From Pelodera strongyloides (lineage: Eukaryota > Nematoda > Chromadorea > Rhabditida > Rhabditidae): a stretch of 64,000 bases of DNA. This document shows, piece by piece, positions 35,185 to 47,000 of the stretch. Position 1 is the stretch's first letter. Every line of letters starts with the position of its first letter. Under the pieces are notes generated by a model. That model did no database searches. It was not told the DNA's origin and was given only the letters and a program-made list of their open reading frames with translations. Position numbers and translations under genes: made by a program. The stretch covers positions 124,001-188,000 of the forward strand of contig JAANDG010000212.1 in the NCBI GenBank assembly GCA_036852015.1. Reading direction: 5' to 3'.

Positions 35185-38100
35185 ATGGCTGAAAAACGTT
35201 CAAATTGGCTGCTCTGGTACCATGTGGCTCTCACTCTCCTCTCGTTGTCTGCGTTCCTGCACATCCATATACGAATACAGTATGCGTGTGAACAATGCGA
35301 GATGCTGTGAGTCTTGTTTGATTTTTTTTGGATAGATACGGAAATAACATCCTCAACTTTACACAGAAAGTGCACCGCTTATGTAAGAGAAGTTGAATTG
35401 ATTTGAAATTGAGTTCACATCAGTATGACGCAGTGCGTTTCACAAGTTACATATAGGTGTAGGTCCGCTAATCATGTTGATCGGATTCTGGTGATGGCGA
35501 CTTTAATCAGAAAACAAAGTAAATTACTGAATTCAAACTGAATAACTAAGTCACGCAAAAGGATACATAGATAAGATAAGCACAACCACAAATTCACTCT
35601 AATGATTAGCTACCGTAGGAGGCGTGTGATCCACCAAACTATGATTACCATAAGCCTAACAATAAGCGGAATCGCATTTCAGTGAGGTTGAAGAAGAACT
35701 GCTAACACGAGAAAGACGCGCTGTAAATCGTAAAGTTTCTACAGGAACCGGTATGAAATCTTCAAACAATAGTCATTTATGGCTGACGTCGTTGAGTAAA
35801 ATTAAGGTAAGTCCTCTTAGTACGTATCATCGACTTTCTTTGAGTAAAAAAAACTGTGAAGCCCTACTTCTTGATAAGAGAACCTTGAAACTAAAGCCAC
35901 AAGCTTGAGCTTGTAAGTAGGGGAAGTATGCAGGTTCTTGATTTCAATGCAACACAGTAGAGTGAGCACAGCCTCAACTTTTCTCTTTTCAATCAACTAT
36001 ATGATGAGGACTCATTCAGTGAAAGTGTATTCAAGGTGGCCGAATTAATGTCGCGCTGCTTGGATATCCATCAGTATTGTACGTCGAACGAGGACTCGGA
36101 GCGCGGACCTCCGGGACCACCAGGTCCACCAGGAGCTCCTGGGTGCGTAGACAGAGATAATGACGTTTATCCAAGTGATCTAAACGTAAAGATCTGTGTG
36201 CTCTGTCCTCTGTAACTCTGTGTACGCGTATGAGCTGCGTGTGTTATTCTGCGTGTGCTGAGCGTACGCGTGTTTATCAGCGATGTAATTGTGAATTTTT
36301 CTTTGTGTATGTGCGTGTTTGTAATTTGTAGGCATGTGCGTAAGCCATCGATGTGCTGACCTTTATTTTTCCTTGTGTTTAAAAACCAAAGACTTTATCA
36401 AGAGACCGTATGCTTATTATAGAAAAGGCGGAGCTCAGGGACCGCCGGGACGTATGGGCCTCCGAGGTGTGCCTGGACATCCTGGACCTATAGGTTTGTG
36501 GATTTGTCGACAAACACGTTCTAAATTTTAAATTTTAAATCAATGACTTGTATTTGAATGTGATTAATCTGATGCATTCTTTTTCTACTACTACCAACTA
36601 CTTTGCAAAGTTTCTGTGCTAAAATAAATGTAAAGCTTATGTTTTGTACACGTGTAGGTCCACCATTCCACCTCACCCTACCAAAGGTGTAAAAGTTGGT
36701 CGCTGCTGGGTTAAACCGGCGTAGATAAATAGGTTTCCCGAAAAAATTGGCCTCCAGTGAGTTTAAAGGGAGAGGCCCACGAGAAAAAAAGTTTTCCTCA
36801 TTTTATTTGTACAGAATGTCCGGAATTTCTGAAATATTACTGTGAAAACCGCAATGCTTGAAGCCTAGAACTCACTGAGTTATTCTCCGGCAAACATTTC
36901 GGCAAGGTACCGTAGCCAGAAACAATTTTGCGCTTTTAGGGCATTACTGTATTGGAAACGCCTTTTTATGAACGTAGGAATGATCTTTATTCGTTTGTCA
37001 TTATTCTATAGAGAAAGAATGCAAATGAACGGAAATCAACTGTAAAAACGAATTTTTATGTTGCTGACTACGGTACCTGGCCGAACTGTTTTCCGGAGAA
37101 TAACTCTGTGAGTTGTAGGCTTCAAGCAATGCGGTTTTCACGGTAATATTTCTGAATTTCCGGACATTATCTACAAGTAAATTGACGACAACTTTCTTCT
37201 CGCGAGCCTCTCCCTTTAAAGGCTAGTATGTCCTGCTTCAGAAATGAACTGGACTCCGTGCACCGTTTCTGCGGTTGATAAAACCCGGGTATTTTTTTTA
37301 AATCTTTACCTTGTAGGTCCACCGGGCCGTGCCGGCAAAGATGCTGACTGTAGAGAGTGCCCTATCGACGAGAGTTACCTTAATGAAAAGACCCTGCAGT
37401 GCCCTACCGTAAGGGTTTTACTTTAATCACTTTAATGTTGCGACGTAATAGGTAATAGTGACGCCACAAATTTAAAGGATTAAAAATACGTCAAAATGTT
37501 TATAAAAAGGCGTCGAGAATCAAGCATAGTATGTCACCGTCAAGCAATATATAGTTTTCTCACCGTAAACACACGAAGATCAAGTTTTCTAAGGTACTTG
37601 TGAACTCAAACTCAGGAATGAATACGGAAATTTTATCGTGTAAAAAGTGGACTGTTTTAGGCCCGTGTTTTTGGATCTTCTGCGCGACGTGAGTCAAAAG
37701 TATATTGCTAGTGTGTAGTTAGTTAATTACTTACTATATTTAAAAAAATGAGCGGCGACAAAAAGAGACCAATTCAGTTCTGAGCTGCGGCAACAAAACA
37801 AAAAGTGATAAATTCATTTCTGTAGACTAAATAATATTTTATGAAACACCAAATTTTAATTTGCCAATTATTTATTTCTATCCAACGGGGAGCCACAAAT
37901 TGCGGCTGGCAAAGGTCGCATCTTGCAGCTTATAGTTGTTAGTTATACTAAACAAAAGGCGCAGTGGTGTATATCTCAAAAGAAACCATTCCGCTAAATG
38001 AATACAAGACGTGTATCTATGCTAATGACCCAGAAACCTTTGAAATATATTACACGATGCCAGAGACACCGTTTCCCGCACTGTTATGAAATATGTGTAT

Positions 38101-41100
38101 ATGGGTGTGCTAGTGTGATGTCTTTTGATAAGATGCATTATCTACACACACTATAAACATACTTCCCCATAAATACCATTTTTTTAAATGGTCAACCTTG
38201 CCAGTTCGGCTATTTCCATAGTCCACACTCCACACCTTATTTTTAGGTTCACTAGTTAACTAACCACAATGGGAAACAGCAAGGGAGCGCCGCAATTTTT
38301 GGCTCCCCGTTGGATAGAAATAAATAATTGGCAAATTAAAATTTGGTTTTTCATAAAATATTATTTAGTCTACAGAAATGAATTTATCACTTTTTGTTTT
38401 GTTGCCGCAGCTCAGAACTGAATTGGTCTCTTTTTGTCGCCGCTCATTTTTTTAAATATAGTAAGTAATTAACTAACTACACACTAGCAATATACTTTTG
38501 ACTCACGTCGCGCAGAGAAGACAAGAAGATCAAAAACACGGGCCTAAAACAGTCCACTTTTTACACGATAAAATATTTTCCTCTTTTTGCAGATATTTGG
38601 CAAATATCCTTTTGTATATTGAGGGATAAAAATTAAGAAACTTACTTCTTTCAATAAACTTATACACAAACATCCAATTTTGTCTCATATTAATATGTAT
38701 AACGCAGTTAAATGTCGAATAATGGCTGGCCCGATTCATTGCAAAAAGTTCGCCGCTTCCAGAACTTGAACCATAATACACCTACTACGATCTACCAGTT
38801 ACACCAAGTAGCCACTGTGTCGGCAAGATTACGCATCCAACCTAAGAATTCGGAAAGAGTAGACTGTGCAAATAGCCATATGCCACCATATGTATATTCG
38901 ATTATGTAGAATTCAGAATACATTATCCCTTCAATTCAGAAAGTGGTTTCCAAACTTGTATTCTAAAAGTTATGTGATAATGTATGTGACTTTGGCAGAA
39001 TGTTCACCTCTTGCACAGAACTAAAAGTCACAAATTATCTTTTCAACTTCGCAGACTTAGAATTTCAGTCTTTTACCACTTTAGTTCTTCCACAATATTC
39101 AGCAAATCCCACTGCAGTAGACTATGTCATAGGAAGGGATATGAAAGAGCAATGCTGTTCAAAAGTCGGTTTTGTTGGCGAAAAAGGTTAATAAATCGGT
39201 ACTGAAATCTTCGTCTTTTCTTTGACATACATATTCAAAAACTAACCCTACGTCAAAGCTTTCATCACATTGCGTGTGCTCAAAACCAAAAAAGGCGTTT
39301 CCCTAGCCCCTAGGCTTACAAGCCTAATAATAGATTACGGTCGAAAAAAAATAATACCCAAGGAAGGGTATTGCTTTTATAGAGCAGTTATTTTCCGTGG
39401 TTGAATGCAGTATAACTTATCCTACCCACTAACTATGACGCTCCCTCAACTAGCGGTCAAAGGGGGCGGGGTCCACCTAGGGGGCGGGGCTTCGTCTTGC
39501 ATGAAAACGCGGGTGCAATTTTCAGAGGCCCAAAAGTCCAAGAAATCGATATCAGAGAAAGTTGCCGTCAGAGAGAATTATTCTCATCAACACTTCATCT
39601 ATCTACTGCCGAAGTTTGGGACCAAAATGTTCATTGCGAAGCGCGCTAGGGCCGTAAATGTACCAAAAATGGCTGAAAAAGCAATAAAAATCAAAAAATC
39701 AATACTTAGAAATTAATATTTTAAAATTCTGATGGCTTTGCGTGATGCCCGCAAGCCGACTTGCTATACTGCCTTTGATTTCAAAAGGATCCGTTCACCC
39801 ATCTCCAAAATTGAGGAAGGTTGGATACATAAATATATACCGACATATAACGTCAGAGGCCCTTTTTATTACATATATTCAAACTTGACTTTAAGGGCTG
39901 AATTTTTGCAGGCTTATAGTAAATACATTCCAGAGTAGATTTGCAAAATTGGAGACGGATTGGTTCAGTAGTTTTTGTGCTATTAATTGAAAAGTGCTCC
40001 AAGGTCCGGGAAAACCCCGTAGAAGAACCAAAAAGGGCTAGGCGCGCTATCGCGCGCCTAGCCCCAATACCTCATTTTTCAGTATAGTGAAATGAAGTGT
40101 CCGGATCTGTCAGATGTGTCGACGGAAGCGCCAAGAATTGTTAATCGACCACTTTCGTACACCATACAACAGGTAGAAAGGGATTATTGTGATTGGACTA
40201 AAGAAATATGTGTCGCAAATAAGCACTGTAAGTTGGTGCCAGTGATAACTAAATAATAGAAGGCTGGCCTTACGAGTTTTGACACCGCGTCTGAGAGACA
40301 ATGCGCGATCACTAATCGTAAAGGGTTGTGAGAGAAAAATCGAGTGCATGAGAGAAAATGTCAATACATGCGACGGTCCTCCAAGAGATTAACTACTGGT
40401 CGAATACAATTGATTAAAGCGAAATACCGGCCGGTTTTTGAAACAAATCAAGTAGACCAGCATTCTTACGCAGCCTATGCATGCAAATGAGCATAAATTA
40501 GAATACAAAATCGAGCTAAAGTCGAGCAAATTAGCATAAATACGTGAGAATTCAGTTGCCCACGATGGGTTTCAAAAACCGGCCGGTATTTCGCTTTATT
40601 TTATATCACATTAGTTACTCTCGAACGCGACGGAAGAGGTGGAACAGTGTATGAAAGTTTGTCTTCATCCAAATGTCACCGATTATGAAATGGAAGAGAT
40701 AGAAGAGGAGGGAACCACGCAAATTGCGTACATTCATGGAGCAACTGCACGTAAGTACTGTATACACCTACGCAAACACATATGCGCACATGCGCACGCA
40801 CATACTCACATACGCACATACGCACATACGCGCATACGCACATACGCACACACGCGCATACGCACATACGCACACACGCGCATACGCACGTACACACATA
40901 CGCACGTACGCACGTACGCACGTACGCACGTACACACCCACACAAACACAAACACACCCACACAAACACAAACACAAACACACCCACACCCACACAAACA
41001 CACACACATTCACCTACACATCACATGCACACACGCATACACGCCCAGACATGCCCACACACAGAGTTCCGCTAGTAATCAATATTTTTATTTCAGATTG

Positions 41101-43363
41101 TCGACTCCAGGGTGTGGGCAAACCTGTATTCCACTCTCATTCAACTACTTATTACGGCGGCTGGATGAGAGATGCCTATCCAAAGTCGGGAGATGTGAGT
41201 TAGACTTAGGCTTAGGCTTAGGCCTAGACTTACGTTTAGAATAAGCGGCGAACTAGGCTTAGGAACAACAAAGCTGAGATTATTGTTTATCTTAGTCAAT
41301 TAGATAATTAGTAATAATTGCAGGTTTTACATCGATTTTTTTATGTACAACAGATTTGCGAGAGCGTAGAATGATGAATAGTTTAGGAATTAGCAGCCTA
41401 ACAATATGGCCTGTTTTTCAGGACATGCAAAAGCGTTGGTTGGCGAACCACTTCCAAGGCGATGAGGTGATAGAATACCTAAGCGAGGCCGATATGCGAA
41501 GGGAGCGAGTTAACAGAGTGTTTGTTTCAGTTTTACTTATAAAGAACGGTAATAAATCGAGAACTTCAATAACAACACTGACTGGTTACTGGTCACTTGT
41601 GTCGCTTCCTGTCGCCACTACATTCTCACATTATGCTTTAACCTTTGTTAGTGCGATAGCGCTAACATAGTTTGGGTTTTACTGTATTATGTTCAAACAG
41701 GACAAAGCAAATGTGCGGTGAAACGGCAATACAATCTTCGCGCTATTCGTAGATACCACCTTTTTTAACACTTTCGACTTCTTTAGTTATCGATTACCAC
41801 ATGTGTTTGACGGAACAAATCACGCGGTCTTCAATGGGTCATTCCTATTTCACCGGGCTGGAACGCCGCGAATAGGTACAATATTTCAGAAAGCGTTTAT
41901 TTATCACCCCAATTTGCTCTTCCTTATTGTCATTTCTTTATGTATATGCTGTAAATTGCTAACCTATCGGCTGGACATAGACTTTTAGATCTGGTAGTCG
42001 GAGTGCATAAGTTTCACGAACGATACATTTTCCACACAAGTTCATGAAAGTACAAAAACTTCTAAAATCCAAATGTTTTGTGAATTCTAAGTTGGAGGCT
42101 TGGAGGGAGGCCAGACACTCAAACAGGAACAGTGCGACTACGTGCGCTGTGTTTATATTATTCAATTTTTTTAGGCAAGTACGAACTGTCTACAGGAAAC
42201 TACGACGAGGTAGAGATTGAAGGGGCAGCGTATCGGTCGGATAGCGTGAGTGGTCGAACGATTACTTTTGAAATATCACACCGTTTCGCAAAAAATGTGC
42301 GCCGCTTGCGCGCCACGTGTGCGCCGCGGCACAACCTTAAATCAAACAACGGTATTGTTAGTGTCACATTTATCGAAAACCACAAATGTCTTCAATATTT
42401 TACTTGTAGTATCTATACAACAAATCAATGACTTACTTCGACCTTTCTGTGGACGAAAACGCCTTGTGGATCCTATTTCACTACGAAGACGAGCCATTCC
42501 TATCCGCTGCTAAGGTAACTTCTAAATTATAATGGTTCTAACAACGTTTCCGCATTGAACCAATTGAACCATTGGGGTCGAAGTGAGACGGAGTTATCAG
42601 AGAGAGAGAAGAGAGATAAGAGACAGAAGAGAAAGAATACTTTAAAAGGAAGTAAATAAAGTAAAAGGAACATTTGGAAAAATATAACGGAGAGTACGTT
42701 GTTTTCCATCTTTTTAGGTCGACATTGGAAATTTGTCGGTTTATGAGACGCACAATCTCACGCTAGTCAATCACACATCTGTAGCGAATGGATTTGTGAT
42801 TTGCGGACATCTTTATTTGGTACGCTTTTTTCGTGTTTTTTTTATTGATTGTAATAGAAACTGCTTGATTATAATAGAAACTCGAAACACTATGTGTTCG
42901 TATAATCTATAATCTAGAACAGTCGGTTTTTGAACGCATCCCGTACGCTGTATTCCGATGTATTGTATGCAACTTACTGCGCGATTTTTGGTCTGATTAT
43001 ACTAATTTGCATACAGTAGGAATGTAGTTGTGCACAACAGGTTCCAAAAACCTGTCGTTATATTGCTTTAAACTAAAGAACAAGCCCTAGTTTGATCCTT
43101 CAACCTCGTAATAAAATTTTTAAGGTCGACATTGTAAAATAATACTTTGCGTTTAGGTTGACAACGCTTGGGAGCAATCTTCTTACATCACTACGTCCTA
43201 TGATTTCTACCGATTGCAGTACTCGAAGCCTAATATTAAATGGCTGAACTTGTACCAAAATGCCAATATGATCAGTTATAATCCCTATGATAAGAGAGTA
43301 TATGTATACGATCATGGGTATCTACTCACTGTGCCCGCACACCTGCAATGGTTAGCCAGATAG
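35185..43363 (+). CDS. Colmedin: transmembrane collagen-olfactomedin protein (UNC-122/COF-2/gliomedin-like)
   Basis: Fifteen exons: 35185-35306, 35683-35806, 35961-36142, 36423-36493, 37317-37408, 39069-39186, 40114-40172, 40615-40750, 41097-41194, 41422-41519, 41787-41875, 42175-42245, 42410-42514, 42718-42819, 43157-43363 (TAG); about 557 aa, phases consistent. The N-terminus has a type II membrane anchor (WYHVALTLLSLSAFLHIHI). A furin-type site (LTRERRAVNR) follows in exon 2. Collagen Gly-X-Y repeats are in exons 3-5 (GPPGPPGPPGAPG…GPPGRMGLRGVPGHPGPIG…GPPGRAG). The olfactomedin domain fills exons 9-15 (CRLQGVGKPVF, WMRDAYP, YRLPHVFDGTNHAV, FDLSVDENALWILF, NAWEQSSYITTSYD). C. elegans relatives are UNC-122 and COF-2; vertebrate gliomedin clusters axonal channels. 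The exon 6/7 join is ambiguous: an alternative uses the stronger TTTTTCAG at 40082 with a donor inside exon 6. Confidence 0.9.
36763..37219. mobile_element. Foldback element, family 3a (TTAA-AGGGAGAGGC termini)
   Basis: About 455 bp with long inverted arms (ttaaagggagaggc…cgagaa and …ttctcgcgagcctctccctttaa), TTAA-flanked. It is in a colmedin intron and has no ORF. Confidence 0.75.
37620..38580. mobile_element. Large foldback with ~280-bp inverted arms
   Basis: The arms at about 37625-37915 and 38293-38575 are near-identical inverted copies (for example aagtggactgttttaggcccgtg and its complement). They enclose about 380 bp of non-coding sequence. It lies in the intron between the collagen exon 37317-37408 and exon 39069-39186. 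I see no transposase. Confidence 0.8.
40038..40063. repeat. Short GC-rich palindrome
   Basis: ctaggcgcgctatcgcgcgcctag is a near-perfect inverted repeat about 20 bp before a strong splice acceptor (40082) in the colmedin gene. Confidence 0.6.
40414..40598. mobile_element. MITE, family 1
   Basis: A full copy with inverted AGCGAAATACCGGCCGG termini, flanked by TTAA on the left and TTTA on the right. Its right end is 16 bp from the start of colmedin exon 40615-40750, so it overlaps the usual acceptor region. Confidence 0.85.
40775..41060. repeat. ACAC/CGCACATA-type microsatellite
   Basis: An imperfect (CGCACA/TACGCACA/CACAAA)n tract fills the intron between colmedin exons 40615-40750 and 41097-41194. 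The long His/Thr-rich and Cys/Val-rich open frames over it are artefacts. Confidence 0.9.
41203..41225 (+). repeat. Interstitial telomere repeat, (TTAGGC)3
   Basis: Three perfect TTAGGC units plus flanking near-matches lie just inside a colmedin intron, a few bases after the donor at 41195. TTAGGC is the nematode telomere repeat. Confidence 0.8.
41643..41683. repeat. Dispersed 42-bp repeat with palindromic core, second copy
   Basis: Matches 19749-19790 with one mismatch in the palindrome (GTTAGTGCGATAGCGCTAAC). It lies in a colmedin intron. Confidence 0.7.
42915..43072. mobile_element. Diverged family 1 MITE
   Basis: The inverted ends (cagtcggtttttgaacgcatcc and ggttccaaaaacctg…attgctttaa) and the internal length match family 1, with many substitutions. 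It is in the last colmedin intron. Confidence 0.6.
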
Positions 43364-43790
43364 TAGCTAGTTTAAAGAGTACTTGAAAAATCTTGTTTTC
43401 GTATTCTACTACACCGTATACGTATACCTAACTTACTTGTGCACTTTATTTACCAAACATGAGAAAGTTACCCTATCTACGATTTGATTACAAATAGGTT
43501 ACCTAAGGGTTTGTTTGCCATTCTCTCTGTTCTCTATGTTTGCTTGCTACTCTTACTTAGCCAGACACACAGTCATGTAAGTTTATTGATAATCAATGGT
43601 AATTTTAGACAATTTTGTTCTCTACGGAACTTTGTTTTTTATTCGTGCCATGTTTGTAATAAGGTGTATCCGAAAACTAAGAAATGCATGATGCATTCCC
43701 TTATTTCGAGCACCGAAGTTGAAAACGGTATTGTGAACCAGTAAATTGTATACATCATATTGTTTGCGTCGTTTGTGACAGTACGTAGTT
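43364..43790. other. Convergent intergenic region between colmedin and chemoreceptor A
   Basis: The two genes converge here, with 427 bp between their stop codons. TTTATT at about 43443-43449 gives an AATAAA on the minus strand for the receptor, about 345 nt past its stop. No other feature is supported. Confidence 0.5.
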
Positions 43791-43975
43791 TTATATATAG
43801 TCCTTCTTTTGCATGAAATTGTGGTCGGAAATTCCAGACGTTGTGAATTCTTCCGATAGTTTTATGCCAGTGACAACAGTGTGATCCACACCCTTGGGTA
43901 TGTGACGTCTGGTGGGGTACATGGGCACCGTTCGCGGTTTGTTCTTGGTGCTAAAATAGGGAAGCCATAAATATC

Positions 43976-44020
<45 letters not shown>

Positions 44021-47000
44021 ATCTCCTCTCTCTCTCTCTCTCTCTCTCCGAAAGCAACTCCCTCCTCAAGAACCTACCAAAATATCACGCGAATTGCTCT
44101 CCGGTAGTCCTCGATAACGTAGATCATCAATAAGGGAGCAACAAAGGGATAAAAAGTCACTAAGATCACGGGGAGACTGTTGAACACTCCTAGTGGAACT
44201 CCGTAAAATGCGGCCGCTTGGGCGCCCAGGAAGGGAAGATGTCCAAGAACTACAGGAACCATCACCTGGAATTAATTACTATAAGACGATGACTTTCTCT
44301 CGCACTCTCTTCCCTCTCTCATTTTTATCGTCGTTCTATCCCACTCTATCTCTCCCACTTTCGCTCTCTGTCTCTCTCTTGGTCTCTCTCTATATATCGG
44401 GAAATGAGAAAATATGCGATCACAAGCTTGCTAGGTCTACCTGAACCAAGAGAGCTTTCAACAATTGGACATTCAAAAGTCGTTTCTTGTCGCTCATCGT
44501 TCTAATTGCTTCGCCCTGAAATATAGCCTATTATAAGGGTGAGAGAGGCTACGCCACTGACTATGAAATAGTCCATGACATAATAATAGAAAGTAGAAAG
44601 TATGAGAGAGAAGCATGTTGTTGCTTAAAGGGATCGGCTCACCTCAAATCGTGTCTGTTTTTTCTGTTTCTTTATTTTCTATAAGGGATAATAAAAATTT
44701 GGAATACAAAAAGTAGTGTTGTATTTCAATACTCACGAAGATATTAGGTGATAAAGTGGTGGATCGATCGGCCCGAAATGAAAAAGTATTAATTGTCCCA
44801 TACAAACAAGGCAGGACAATTACACTTTTTCATTTCGGGCCGATCGATCCCCCACTTTATCACCTAATATCTTCGTGAGTATTGAAATAGAACACTACTT
44901 TTTGTATTCCAAATTTTTATTATCCCTTATAGAAAATAAAGAAACAAAAAAAAAACAGACACGATTTGAGGTGAGCCGATCCCTTTAAAGCGAAATACTG
45001 GTCGGTTTTTGAAACGCATCGAGTACTCCCTGCTTTCCTATGCTTCATATGCAAATGAGCATAAATTTAAATAAAAAATAGACCCCAATAGACCCCCTTT
45101 TAGCATAGCTGCATAAGAATGCTGATATTTGAGATGCGTTTCAAAAACCGGCTGGTATTTCGCTTTAATGATCTTACCGCAAGGACATTGTAGATGCTAA
45201 TTCCGCATACGAGCATGAAGAGTACGATAGTCAGATACAGAATCACACTGATTGTCATCGCTCCGTAGACGTCCATTTCTAGTTGACCATCGGTACCGTT
45301 GTTCCAGGTGTAGTTACCCTAAATATGTCTTTTTAATGAAATTCTCGTTGTGACCGAGGCCGGAGCCATGAGCACAAAACACTACCAATTATGTTGTAGA
45401 AACACTATGGCACGGGGACACTGACACTATGATACGGAACACTATGACACAACTTGTTTATCGATGGACGGCTCCATTGGCGCGGTACATCTTAGGCGCA
45501 CATCCATGTAATTTCGTGACACAACATAGAACCGAAACCGCTGAGGCGCTACACTGGCACACATTTGGCTCACACGGGTTCTACTGTTACTTCATTCCAC
45601 TCACCACAAAGATCATTCCAGAAGTTGGCGTCTTGTAATTGTCAATTCCGTATACGTCCACTAATTCATTGTGTATGAATTCCTGAAAGAATGTCAGCAT
45701 TTGAAGAATCTATGCGCACTTTGTAAAGATTGTTGGTGTGCCGTTGGTGGGCTGCGGAGATTGCTTGGCGCGTATCTTTGTGAGCCCACACAATTGCCAG
45801 TTGTAATTAATCAATAGATAAACTCGAACCTTGTACTTTTGTACAGTGGTCGCGCCCACGTAATATACCCATGTCCAAACAAAGCCGTTTATTAGATAGA
45901 TAATCGATAGCACGATAATTCCGAGAGGTTTGTGAAATAGTGATAACCATTGGGGCCTGCAAGCGCTTTATAAATACTATATCTTGCCCGATTGCCTAAG
46001 CCTAAGCCTAAGCCTAAGCCTGAGAATTTTGGAGTATATTGATTTTCGCGTGAGCCTGACCGTTTAAATATTGATATTTTCTGGAAATTAATTACCACAT
46101 GATCCATGCTCAGTGCTCAACATAGTGTCTGTGAATTGATGCCCCTGTCGATGTTACATAATGTGTTAGGCTTAGTTAGGCGGGCTGGAAAACTCCTTTT
46201 AGGCTCATGCGGTCAAAACACACTAACTTCGTTCAAACAATGTAACCATTGATATAGTTTTTTTTTCTTTTGCAAAAACTTTTTTTCCTCTAATCAGTAA
46301 TTCGAAGGGTATTGTTTAGCTTTTGCAAGTTTGTGTCACACTTCTGTTTTCTCTTTATCCAGATACTATGAACTATGACGGATAATGTATCAATGTTATT
46401 CTTTAAATTCTCTTTACATGTTTACGTTTAACTTTAGTAGGTCCGTGTAATTTGGATTAGCCTATTATTCAAACAAAAATAAAAATAGAAAAAGGACAAT
46501 AATAAAAGAAAAACGATACTACACAAACCTGCAAACATCCAAGTAACGATACAGAAAATGGTAGGCAATTAGAAGCAAATTGCTACCGAATAGAGAAGAC
46601 CAGGCAATTAGGCCGTATGTCCCAGCCTAAAAAAAACAGTTGTGAACAGCTTACGGTAGTCGATACTCAGGTGTGCGAATTCACGAAAATTGTCATTCAT
46701 TGAGCCAAAATTGTCATTCATTTGCATGATAAAAAAAAACGAGAAAGAGTGGGCATAATGCAAAAAAAGAACCACACTTTGTTGGTTCTGTAGAAGGATT
46801 TTTTTGCATTGATAAACCATTTTTTGTTAGGTATACAATAATAATTAAGTTTACCTGTAAAGAGACCACTTCGTCCAGTGGACCATTATTAATGAAAACG
46901 TAGCCGCGTTTATAGACGTGAAGATTCTGGAAGAGTAAAGTATGATTTGCTTTTTTAACAGGGCATACCGGAAGAAGTTTTTCAGCGATTACTCAGTTTC

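Noticed and set aside
36640..36720. Extra colmedin exon after an acceptor 'gtgtaggtccacca'
   Set aside because: It resembles the true exon start at 37317 (gtaggtccacc), but the frame does not continue Gly-X-Y and joining it breaks the phase to the next exon.
40639..41244. 201-codon His/Thr-rich frame and overlapping Cys/Val-rich frames
   Set aside because: Only 40615-40750 is coding, as a colmedin exon. The rest runs through a microsatellite in the next intron, and the olfactomedin frame resumes at 41097 after splicing.
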